This document shows positions 1 through 6,284 of a stretch of 11,989 nucleotides of DNA, piece by piece. The first letter of the stretch is position 1. Each line of letters begins with the position of its first letter. The translations under genes were made by a program, and so were the position numbers. A model generated the notes under the pieces. The model was given only the letters and a program-made list of their open reading frames with translations. It ran no database searches and had not been told where the DNA came from. The stretch comes from an uncultured Eubacteriales bacterium. GTDB lineage: Bacteria > Bacillota > Clostridia > Peptostreptococcales > Anaerovoracaceae. The stretch spans positions 1-11,989 of the forward strand of contig CADBSP010000111.1 in NCBI GenBank assembly GCA_902797405.1. Direction: 5' to 3'.

Positions 1-1131
1 CATCTCCAATGAAGCCATCAGTATATACGAAGGGCTGGAACTCTGAACCATTTGTAATTTATCGGCAAGAAGCCCTTTGTCTACCCTATCGCTACATACG
101 TTTACTATAGCGGTTTGGGTAAATGAGGCCAATGTTTTATGCGTGCTGCTTATAACTATGTCCGCTCCGGAGAACTCCGCGGGCATTGGCGCTATTGTTG
201 GATTAGAACTTCCAGATTTTGTTGACTGCGAGGTCCCTGATTTGATTGAATCCGAACTTTCATTTTGACTCTTTATACTGTGAAGCAGAGCCAGATGTGC
301 CCCGTGTGCCTGATCAACTATTAGGATTGCACCATGTCTATGACAGATATCTGCGATTTCTTTTATGTCACTCATTACTCCATAATAATTAGGACTCGTG
401 ATGACTGCTGCGCAAATATTATCGTCCTTTTTTAGTGCATCTTCTATAGCTTCGGGACTTATCGCACCCGCAATATAGTTTTTGGTTTGCTCGAAACTGC
501 CTTCTATCGAAGTTTCTCTGGTTTTGCTATAACTATTATCTACCGAAGTATCGCCTGTTTGTCCGGATTCTTCACGAACAATGTTAATATAATATTTTTC
601 CGGGAATACATAGAGCGGTTTAGCTCCTGAAAGACGCGTTCCGTTATAAACCGACTTATGGCAGTTTCTTGCAATGAGTATTTTGGGTGTAGCACTGTCT
701 TTCGCTTGTCTTTGATCGACGGCAGTTAGAATAGCAGCAATCAGCCCAGCGCTGCTTCCACCAATGGATAAGAAAGTTTGTATTACGGAGCTTTGGATGT
801 CAGAGTGTTGTATATCAGCGTTTTGGATATCAGAGTTATGGATATCGGAGTTTTGATTGTTGTGGTTTTGCTCTACAGTTTGAAAATGCAGATTGTTGAA
901 GTAATCCGCATATCGGTCCATGATATTTTTAATAACTGTTTCAGGCTGGAAAAGATTATCCGCCCCCGGGATTTCCGTAACATCCATGTCCACAAGTCTT
1001 TTAAGCACCTCACCATATCCAAGTTCGCGGTAGAGCCGCGCCCCTTTGTGTCCGGGCATATGAAACGAGACATTGTTATTATCGGCATGGCTAATCAAAA
1101 AACTTATCAAACTGTTCTTGTTGGCATCCAT
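1..1131 (-). CDS. Orn/Lys/Arg-type PLP-dependent decarboxylase (3' end outside window)
   Basis: Fold-type I, pyridoxal-phosphate enzyme of the ornithine/lysine/arginine decarboxylase family; members make diamines or agmatine for polyamine synthesis, and the substrate cannot be told from this part. The 377 visible residues start at an ATG 7 nt after GGAGGG and stay open to the window edge, so the C-terminal domain is missing. Family marks seen: FHMPGHKG (23-30), DVTEIPGADNL (50-60), GGSSAG (124-129), RNCHKS (155-160) with the cofactor-stacking His158, DQAHGAH (273-279) with Asp273 expected to bind the pyridine nitrogen, and SSTHKTL (328-334) with Lys332 as the Schiff-base lysine. All expected cofactor residues are present, so the enzyme looks functional. 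Three hydrophilic insertions interrupt the usual fold: an Asn/Asp/Ile pentapeptide repeat (about 90-118), a Ser/Thr/Glu stretch (about 187-217) and a Ser/Lys/Asn stretch (about 284-318). It follows cardiolipin synthase by 15 bp and is probably co-transcribed with it. Confidence 0.9.
   Translation of the reverse strand, partial: MDANKNSLISFLISHADNNNVSFHMPGHKGARLYRELGYGEVLKRLVDMDVTEIPGADNLFQPETVIKNIMDRYADYFNNLHFQTVEQNHNNQNSDIHNSDIQNADIQHSDIQSSVIQTFLSIGGSSAGLIAAILTAVDQRQAKDSATPKILIARNCHKSVYNGTRLSGAKPLYVFPEKYYINIVREESGQTGDTSVDNSYSKTRETSIEGSFEQTKNYIAGAISPEAIEDALKKDDNICAAVITSPNYYGVMSDIKEIADICHRHGAILIVDQAHGAHLALLHSIKSQNESSDSIKSGTSQSTKSGSSNPTIAPMPAEFSGADIVISSTHKTLASFTQTAIVNVCSDRVDKGLLADKLQMVQSSSPSYILMASLEM
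778..852 (-). repeat. Five tandem 15-bp units inside the decarboxylase gene
   Basis: On the plus strand, units of the form TTGGATATCAGAGTT lie end to end at 778-792, 793-807, 808-822, 823-837 and 838-852; the first is the most degenerate. On the coding strand they give a pentapeptide repeat, roughly N-S-D-I-Q/H. The unit is a multiple of three, so copy-number change would keep the frame. The array sits between the N-terminal segment and the PLP domain, where homologues normally have only a short linker. Confidence 0.85.
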
Positions 1132-1138
1132 AAATAAA

Positions 1139-1144
1139 CCCTCC
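1139..1144 (-). promoter_or_regulatory. Ribosome binding site of the decarboxylase
   Basis: GGAGGG on the minus strand lies 7 nt before the ATG at 1131 and only 2 nt after the cls stop codon (TAG, 1149-1147). It fixes the start. It also suggests that ribosomes ending on cls can re-initiate on the decarboxylase. Confidence 0.8.
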
Positions 1145-1146
1145 AG

Positions 1147-2679
1147 CTATAGAAGTGGCGAAAGAACACGAAGCACACCATCAATCAAAAGTCCGACGAG
1201 ATTTGTTCTACAGTCTTCAATAGTCAAGCGCCTTGATTTTGAAAAAGTGAGTTTGCAATCCTCTTTTAGTTTACGAAGAGCACCGGAACCAATCATCAGA
1301 GTTCCACATTCAAAGTGGAGATACAGACTGCGGTAGTCCAGATTAATCGTCCCAACTACACCAATTCTATCATCTGCCAAAATACTCTTTGCATGAATAA
1401 ATCCCGGACTGTATTCATAAATTCGAACTCCGGATTTAATCAAAGGCTGATAATGCGATCTGGTTAATCTGTATATTATTTTCTTGTCCGGTATTCCCGG
1501 CGTAACCAGGCGCACATCCACCCCTCGGCGAGCCGCAAGCCTCAAGCAGGATAGCATTTCCGAGTCGAGGATGAGATATGGAGTATATATATACACATAG
1601 TCTTCCGCCTGGTTAATGATTTCCATATATACGTTCTCGCCAACGTTCTCATCATCCAACGGCGAGTCGGAGAAGGGCTGAATAATTCCGTCGCTATCAA
1701 AGACATCCGGGTGATAAACATGAGGAGCAAATACAGTGTAGTCTGTATCGGTTTTTCTGTAAGCATTCCAGACGTTTAGGAACATCACTGTATAATTCCA
1801 AACCGCCTCACCTTCTATGCGAATCCCGTTATCCTTCCAATGTCCGAATCGTTCTATCCTGTTAATATATTCATCCGCTATATTGAACCCACCGGAGTAA
1901 CCGATATAACCATCAATAACTGTAATCTTTCTGTGATCCCTGTTATTGTATACCAGGTTCAGAATTGGTCTCACCGGGTTGAATACCACCACCTTTATTC
2001 CCTCTTTTTCCAAAAGCTTCGGGAATCCGTATGGAATTTTATCCATCGAACCTACATCATCATAAATGACGCGAACGTCCAACCCTTCCTTTACCTTTTC
2101 TTTTAAAACTTCAAAAATCTCATTCCACATTTCACCGCTACCAATTATGAAGTACTCCATGAAGATGAAATGTTTGGCATTTCTGAGATCCTCCAGCATT
2201 ACTGGATATGCAGTATCTCCAAGTCTAAAGTATCTGCTCCTGGTATTGGACCAGGCTGGATAGGGACCCTCATTTGCTACATAGTCAATCGTCCTCTGAA
2301 GACGGCTGTCATCCAATTCATCCAGGTGATCCACCTGGATCAGGTCATTTCTATGCACCGCTTCCACTTCGTCAATTATACGTTTTAGTCTCTTGGATGG
2401 CCTTTTGTTTCCAAAGAAAGCGTACATCAAAGTCCCCAATATGGGGAGAAGCGTGATTATCAGAATCCAACCCAGCTGATAAGCACCACTGTCATTTCTA
2501 TATATGACAAATAGAGCCATTAAAACCGCAATTATCGTAAATATCACGGAAATAATGTCTCCATATTCGCTTAGTTTGGTGGTTGCTGCCACTATCCAAA
2601 GAAACTGGACAAGGACAATAAGCGAAGTAATCAAAAGACGACTGAATATTTTACTGAAAAAACGTTTTATGTAAGACAT
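1147..2679 (-). CDS. cls: Cardiolipin synthase (phospholipase D type)
   Basis: Membrane enzyme that condenses two phosphatidylglycerol molecules into cardiolipin and glycerol. At 510 aa it has the usual length for bacterial Cls. Three hydrophobic segments lie near residues 12-30, 40-60 and 68-88; the last two form the N-terminal membrane anchor typical of the family. Two phospholipase D HxKxxxxD motifs follow: H249-R-K251...D256, continuing into GYSGGFNIADEY, and H429-A-K431...D436, continuing into GTINLDYRSL. Both catalytic His/Lys/Asp sets are intact. The ATG at 2679 is the only usable start, since TGA lies in frame eight codons upstream, but no Shine-Dalgarno is visible in front of it. The gene follows serS by 68 bp containing a strong hairpin and is joined to the decarboxylase by a 15-bp gap. 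Confidence 0.95.
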   Translation of the reverse strand: MSYIKRFFSKIFSRLLITSLIVLVQFLWIVAATTKLSEYGDIISVIFTIIAVLMALFVIYRNDSGAYQLGWILIITLLPILGTLMYAFFGNKRPSKRLKRIIDEVEAVHRNDLIQVDHLDELDDSRLQRTIDYVANEGPYPAWSNTRSRYFRLGDTAYPVMLEDLRNAKHFIFMEYFIIGSGEMWNEIFEVLKEKVKEGLDVRVIYDDVGSMDKIPYGFPKLLEKEGIKVVVFNPVRPILNLVYNNRDHRKITVIDGYIGYSGGFNIADEYINRIERFGHWKDNGIRIEGEAVWNYTVMFLNVWNAYRKTDTDYTVFAPHVYHPDVFDSDGIIQPFSDSPLDDENVGENVYMEIINQAEDYVYIYTPYLILDSEMLSCLRLAARRGVDVRLVTPGIPDKKIIYRLTRSHYQPLIKSGVRIYEYSPGFIHAKSILADDRIGVVGTINLDYRSLYLHFECGTLMIGSGALRKLKEDCKLTFSKSRRLTIEDCRTNLVGLLIDGVLRVLSPLL

Positions 2680-2705
2680 ATGTAAGGCATTAGTATTTAT
2701 TCATT

Positions 2706-2736
2706 AAGGGAGGGTTCCCGAAGGGAACCCTCCCTT
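2706..2736 (-). terminator. Perfect 14-bp hairpin after serS, possible terminator
   Basis: AAGGGAGGGTTCCC (2706-2719) and GGGAACCCTCCCTT (2723-2736) are exact reverse complements around a 3-nt loop. The hairpin begins 11 nt after the serS stop codon, the usual place for an intrinsic terminator. The downstream minus strand (AATGAATAAATAC) has no T tract, so it may terminate only partly, act as a 3' mRNA stabiliser, or belong to the cls leader. Confidence 0.55.
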
Positions 2737-2747
2737 ATTCTCTAGCT

Positions 2748-4022
2748 TTATTTGGCAGGAATAATGTCTACTCCCATGTATTTTCTGAGGGCTTCAGGGA
2801 TCACAACACTGCCGTCTTCCTGCTGGAAGTTTTCCAGAATGGCTGCAACCGTACGGCCGACTGCCAGTCCGGATCCGTTCAATGTGTGGACGAATTCAGC
2901 CTTTTCTTTTCCTCTACGGAATCTGATTCCGGCGCGGCGAGCCTGGAAGTCCTCGAAATTGCTGCAGGAGCTTATCTCTACATATCGACCGTAGCTTGGC
3001 ATCCAAACCTCGATGTCGTAGGTCATAGCGGAACTAAAGCCGAGATCCCCGGAGCTAAGTCGAACAACCCTGTACGGCAGGTTCAGTGCTTGCAGCACTG
3101 CCTCAGCATCAGCCGTGAGTTTCTCCAGCTCGTCGTAAGATGTCTCCGGCGCAACAAACTTGACCAGCTCCACCTTATTGAACTGATGCTGACGGATCAG
3201 GCCGCGAGTATCGCGGCCTGCGGAACCTGCCTCCGCACGGAAACACGGCGTATAGGCCGTATAGTAAACCGGGAGTTCTTCCTCCGCCATTATCTCCTGT
3301 CCACGCATATTCGTGACGGGAACCTCCGCCGTCGGCACCAGGAAGAAATCCTTTTGAGGCAGATAAAACATATCCTCCTCAAACTTAGGAAGCTGCCCGG
3401 TTCCCGTCATCGCGGTTCTATTCACCATAAATGGAGGAAGTATCTCCACATAATCCTGATCAATAGTGTGAAGATCCAGCATAAACTGGATGCATGCGCG
3501 CTCCAGGCGGGCTCCCAAACCCTTGTAGATAGTGAACCTGGTGCCTGCAATTTTGGCAGCACGCTCGAAATCCAGAATATCCAAATTCTCTCCCACATCC
3601 CAATGTGCCTTGGGTTCGAAATCAAATTTGGTGGGTTCCAAATACTTTCTCATCTCAACATTGGCGCTGTCATCCTCGCCATACTGAACATCCTTATAAG
3701 GAGTATTCGGCACATTGAGAAGAGCAATTCTTAGATTCTCTTCGATTTCTGAAAGCTTGCCATCCAAATCCTTTATCTCGCTTGAAAGAGCCTTCATCTC
3801 AGCCATGATTTCTGTAGTATCCTGGCCTTCTTTCTTCATCTTAGGAATTTCACGAGACACGGTATTTTGGCGATTCTTCTTGGCTTCAACATCTGCCAAA
3901 AGTTCACGACGTTTCTCATCGAGTTCCTTAACCTGACCGATTCCATAATCGCCCTTTCCTCGGAACTCCACTCTCTCCTTAACACCTTCAAAATCTTCTC
4001 TTATTCTTTTGATGTCCAGCAT
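2748..4022 (-). CDS. serS: Seryl-tRNA synthetase
   Basis: Class II aminoacyl-tRNA synthetase in the cytoplasm that charges tRNA-Ser, and tRNA-Sec where present, with serine. Its 424 aa are standard for bacterial SerRS. Residues 1 to about 105 form the tRNA-binding arm, with a Lys/Glu-rich antiparallel coiled coil at about 31-100. The catalytic core follows: motif 1 near 175-200, the serine-binding TAE at 231-233, motif 2 FRAEAGSAGRDTRGL (261-275), and motif 3 near 385-412 with the invariant arginine in VGRTVAAILEN. The ATG at 4022 is preceded by GAGG 6 nt upstream. A hairpin follows 11 nt after the TAA stop. The 180-bp upstream gap is too short and lacks the signature of a T-box leader. A 282-codon open frame on the opposite strand is only a shadow of this gene. 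Confidence 0.98.
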   Translation of the reverse strand: MLDIKRIREDFEGVKERVEFRGKGDYGIGQVKELDEKRRELLADVEAKKNRQNTVSREIPKMKKEGQDTTEIMAEMKALSSEIKDLDGKLSEIEENLRIALLNVPNTPYKDVQYGEDDSANVEMRKYLEPTKFDFEPKAHWDVGENLDILDFERAAKIAGTRFTIYKGLGARLERACIQFMLDLHTIDQDYVEILPPFMVNRTAMTGTGQLPKFEEDMFYLPQKDFFLVPTAEVPVTNMRGQEIMAEEELPVYYTAYTPCFRAEAGSAGRDTRGLIRQHQFNKVELVKFVAPETSYDELEKLTADAEAVLQALNLPYRVVRLSSGDLGFSSAMTYDIEVWMPSYGRYVEISSCSNFEDFQARRAGIRFRRGKEKAEFVHTLNGSGLAVGRTVAAILENFQQEDGSVVIPEALRKYMGVDIIPAK

Positions 4023-4202
4023 TTTTCTACCTCGATTAATCTTATACTTTACTTAATACTATGTTTATATTTTCAATTTCTAATTATATACTAGTATTGA
4101 TTATTTCCTTTACTATTCAAATATATAATCTCATTGCTTCTGTTTTTTCCATATACTCTACTACATACTACTACATACGCCATCGCTATTTATCGAATGT
4201 CC
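4023..4202 (-). promoter_or_regulatory. AT-rich gap between glutamine synthetase and serS, with a candidate -10 box
   Basis: This 180-bp non-coding stretch is very AT-rich. On the minus strand it contains TATAAT at 4088-4083, about 60 nt before the serS start and inside TAGTATATAATTAG. I do not see a good -35 box at 17 nt, so the promoter call is weak. A perfect 10-bp direct repeat (TACTACATAC, 4159-4168 and 4169-4178, plus-strand sense) lies near the glutamine synthetase stop. No strong terminator hairpin was found. Confidence 0.3.
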
Positions 4203-6176
4203 TTAAAAAATGTTCTTAGTGTACGCAGCGTATTTATCCAAGAGTTCACTTATCTTATCCTGAATTACCAATTGCAGTTCGGAGGCCTTATTGTAATCAC
4301 CATCGTCCAACGCCTGCTTGGCCTGGGTAAGTAGACATTTCTTTTTAACGCTATCCTTCCCAAGCTCTTCACGAAGCTTCTCAATTTCCATCCAATTGGC
4401 TTCATCCAGGTCATTATATCCTGTTCCATTCATTCCATCGGAGAAGGATGCTGCCTCACTCTTATTGGAGTGCGGGTCACTGGCATGAAGCTTAACGCAT
4501 CCTCTAATCGTGTCCATCCTGGAAGGAATGATTCTGTCATGAACCTCTGTCCTCCACTGGTTGATTACCTGTGCCTTATAGGATTCCAAAACCAGGTCGG
4601 TGACGACGTTACCCTCTTTAAAGATCTTTACCTTTTCAGGATACTTATCAAAACTTGAAATGTTCTCCCAAACCGTTGACGGAGCACGTCCGAAGAGTCT
4701 ATCTCTTTCATCCTGGGTGAAATCATCGAAAACGTTTTTCTCGGTTCTGTATTCGCGATTCTTCTCCAGATAGAAATCCTTTTCTCCATACTTCTTCGAA
4801 ATGGATTTTTCCAATTCCTCTGGAGTCTTTTCGGAACCGAGTGCTGCTCGTACTCCATCCAGAATCGCCATATATGAAGCCATGAGAACCAGGTATGTAT
4901 TACTCTTTGGATTCGGTGCTCTTAATTCAAACCTTGTCGCCAGAGGGTCCTTAGTGTCCCTAATCAGACCCGCCAGCACGGTTCTGTTCCTGGACGGTTC
5001 GGAAACCGACTGTCCCAATGATGTTACGATACAGACCGGTGCTTCGAATCCCGGCTTAAGTCTGTTGAACGCATCGTTTCCGGAGCTCACGAATGGATTC
5101 ACAACTTCATAGTTTTTAAGAAGACCCATCAGTGCTCCGAATCCCACCGGACTCATGAAATGCTTCTTCATATCCGCAGCGGAAAAGAGGTTACATACTT
5201 TGCCGCTCTTTAGTCTAGCTGCCACACCCAGGTGAGTGTGTTCGCCACTTCCCGCAACTCCCGGGAACGGCTTTGCCATAAATGTTACATCCAGACCGTG
5301 CATAGTGAAGATGTCACGAACCACATACTTCGCCTGGTTTTCATTATCTGCAGCCTGAATCGCATCTGCATATTTCCAGTCGATTTCCAACTGCTCCATG
5401 ACATGGTCGTAGTGACCGGTATTACCCATGCGGGCTTTAACCCCACCGACCTCCTTATGGCCCATCTCCACGGAGAGGCCGTATTTATCCAGGAGCTTAA
5501 GCGTATCCTCTAAGGCTGTTCTAACCTCGCCGTAAGTTCTCTTCCAATATTGTTCCTTCAAAACCTGTGATGTGAAGAGCTGTTCTCTGTCGCCTTTGTC
5601 GTCCGGTGTTTTTACCCAGAATTCCAATTCTGTGGCGCTGGTCAATATAATCTCTTCGATATCGCTTGCCTTACTTACACCATCGATATATTTGAATACG
5701 TATGGGTGTGCCTTTAATTCGGCCATGAGAGAAGCCTTGAAATATTCAATCGCATCTCTAAGCATGACTCTGGAGCCACAGGCAAAACTATCGTTATGCA
5801 CCAGGAAAGACGGTATTCTTAAAGTACCAACAGGAAGTCCCGTCTCCGGATCCATGTTATGGTAGTTGTAGTCCACATACCAATTGACATCCAAATCCGG
5901 AATCATATCCACCTTGGCGTTATTAAGGCTGGCGATTACGGGAAGTGCTACGGAAGAGCCATCGGTTTGAACCCCCTTCGTAAGCATCTCCTTCATGTCC
6001 TTCATGAATAATTCCACCGGAATCTTTTCATCCGTATCATGACCGCCGATATCTATTCCCACCAGCGACACATACTGTACCTCCGGATGAGCCTTCAGTA
6101 TTTTCTTTATAGCTGAAACACTGTGACTTTCCTTCGGAATCCGAAATAGCATTTTTTCAACATCAAAATTTAACAC
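4203..6176 (-). CDS. Long-form glutamine synthetase (type I-like core with C-terminal extension)
   Basis: Catalyses ATP-dependent joining of ammonia and glutamate to glutamine in the cytoplasm, the entry step of nitrogen assimilation. The start is GTG at 6176, set by AGGAG 6 nt upstream. Core residues can be matched to type I enzymes: metal ligands in TELEF (E183, E185), E242 in GHKEV, E264 in EQLEIDWKYADA, H313 in GSGEHTHLG, flap E378 in PGFEAP, R398 in SRNRT and E417 in RFELRAPNP. Differences are a loop about 15 residues longer between E242 and E264, Ala308 where type I has Asn in NGSGMH, no recognisable adenylylation Tyr loop, and 657 aa against about 440-470. From about 450 the protein has an extension of about 200 residues, charged and helical, ending in a likely coiled coil (595-650). 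It lacks the KPFxGxNGSGKH-type signature of type III enzymes. Glutamine synthetase activity is likely but inferred from the motifs. Confidence 0.87.
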   Translation of the reverse strand: MLNFDVEKMLFRIPKESHSVSAIKKILKAHPEVQYVSLVGIDIGGHDTDEKIPVELFMKDMKEMLTKGVQTDGSSVALPVIASLNNAKVDMIPDLDVNWYVDYNYHNMDPETGLPVGTLRIPSFLVHNDSFACGSRVMLRDAIEYFKASLMAELKAHPYVFKYIDGVSKASDIEEIILTSATELEFWVKTPDDKGDREQLFTSQVLKEQYWKRTYGEVRTALEDTLKLLDKYGLSVEMGHKEVGGVKARMGNTGHYDHVMEQLEIDWKYADAIQAADNENQAKYVVRDIFTMHGLDVTFMAKPFPGVAGSGEHTHLGVAARLKSGKVCNLFSAADMKKHFMSPVGFGALMGLLKNYEVVNPFVSSGNDAFNRLKPGFEAPVCIVTSLGQSVSEPSRNRTVLAGLIRDTKDPLATRFELRAPNPKSNTYLVLMASYMAILDGVRAALGSEKTPEELEKSISKKYGEKDFYLEKNREYRTEKNVFDDFTQDERDRLFGRAPSTVWENISSFDKYPEKVKIFKEGNVVTDLVLESYKAQVINQWRTEVHDRIIPSRMDTIRGCVKLHASDPHSNKSEAASFSDGMNGTGYNDLDEANWMEIEKLREELGKDSVKKKCLLTQAKQALDDGDYNKASELQLVIQDKISELLDKYAAYTKNIF

Positions 6177-6182
6177 GCTTTT

Positions 6183-6187
6183 CTCCT
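6183..6187 (-). promoter_or_regulatory. Ribosome binding site fixing the GTG start of glutamine synthetase
   Basis: AGGAG on the minus strand is followed by 6 nt (AAAAGC) and then GTG. The next in-frame ATG is codon 9 and has no comparable site, so the GTG is preferred. Confidence 0.8.
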
Positions 6188-6200
6188 GCTTATTGTATGT

Positions 6201-6245
6201 ACTATTTGTCTGTATACTATTTGTTTGTGCACTATTCGTCTATGC
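6201..6245 (-). repeat. Three tandem 15-bp direct repeats in the glutamine synthetase leader
   Basis: Plus-strand copies are ACTATTTGTCTGTAT (6201-6215), ACTATTTGTTTGTGC (6216-6230) and ACTATTCGTCTATGC (6231-6245). They end 14 nt before the Shine-Dalgarno and 25 nt before the start codon, in non-coding DNA between the UPF0182 stop and the glutamine synthetase start. A regulator binding array or a repeated RNA element in the 5' leader is possible. I do not recognise the motif as a known nitrogen-regulator site. Confidence 0.8.
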
Positions 6246-6284
6246 TTTATCAATTAATGTTAGATTAATTGTTGTTAGTTCAAT

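Noticed and set aside
778..1137. 119-codon plus-strand frame with a hydrophobic N-terminal part
   Set aside because: It is the antisense shadow of the decarboxylase, whose active-site motifs are clear. The apparent hydrophobicity comes from the 15-bp repeats read on the other strand.
2886..3734. 282-codon open frame on the plus strand
   Set aside because: It lies wholly antisense to serS, whose motifs are complete. It has no Shine-Dalgarno, and its protein shows no recognisable family or natural composition.
4023..4202. T-box riboswitch before serS, common in Bacillota
   Set aside because: The gap is short and AT-rich, and neither the conserved T-box core sequence nor a terminator/antiterminator pair is visible.
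5454..5456. Possible loss of a metal-ligand glutamate after GHKEV in glutamine synthetase
   Set aside because: At first the usual GQxE partner seems missing, but EQLEIDWKYADA further on (E264) aligns well with it. The loop is longer, not lacking the ligand.
6201..6245. CRISPR-like array from the three short repeats
   Set aside because: The repeats abut directly with no spacers, are only 15 bp long, and no cas genes are present.
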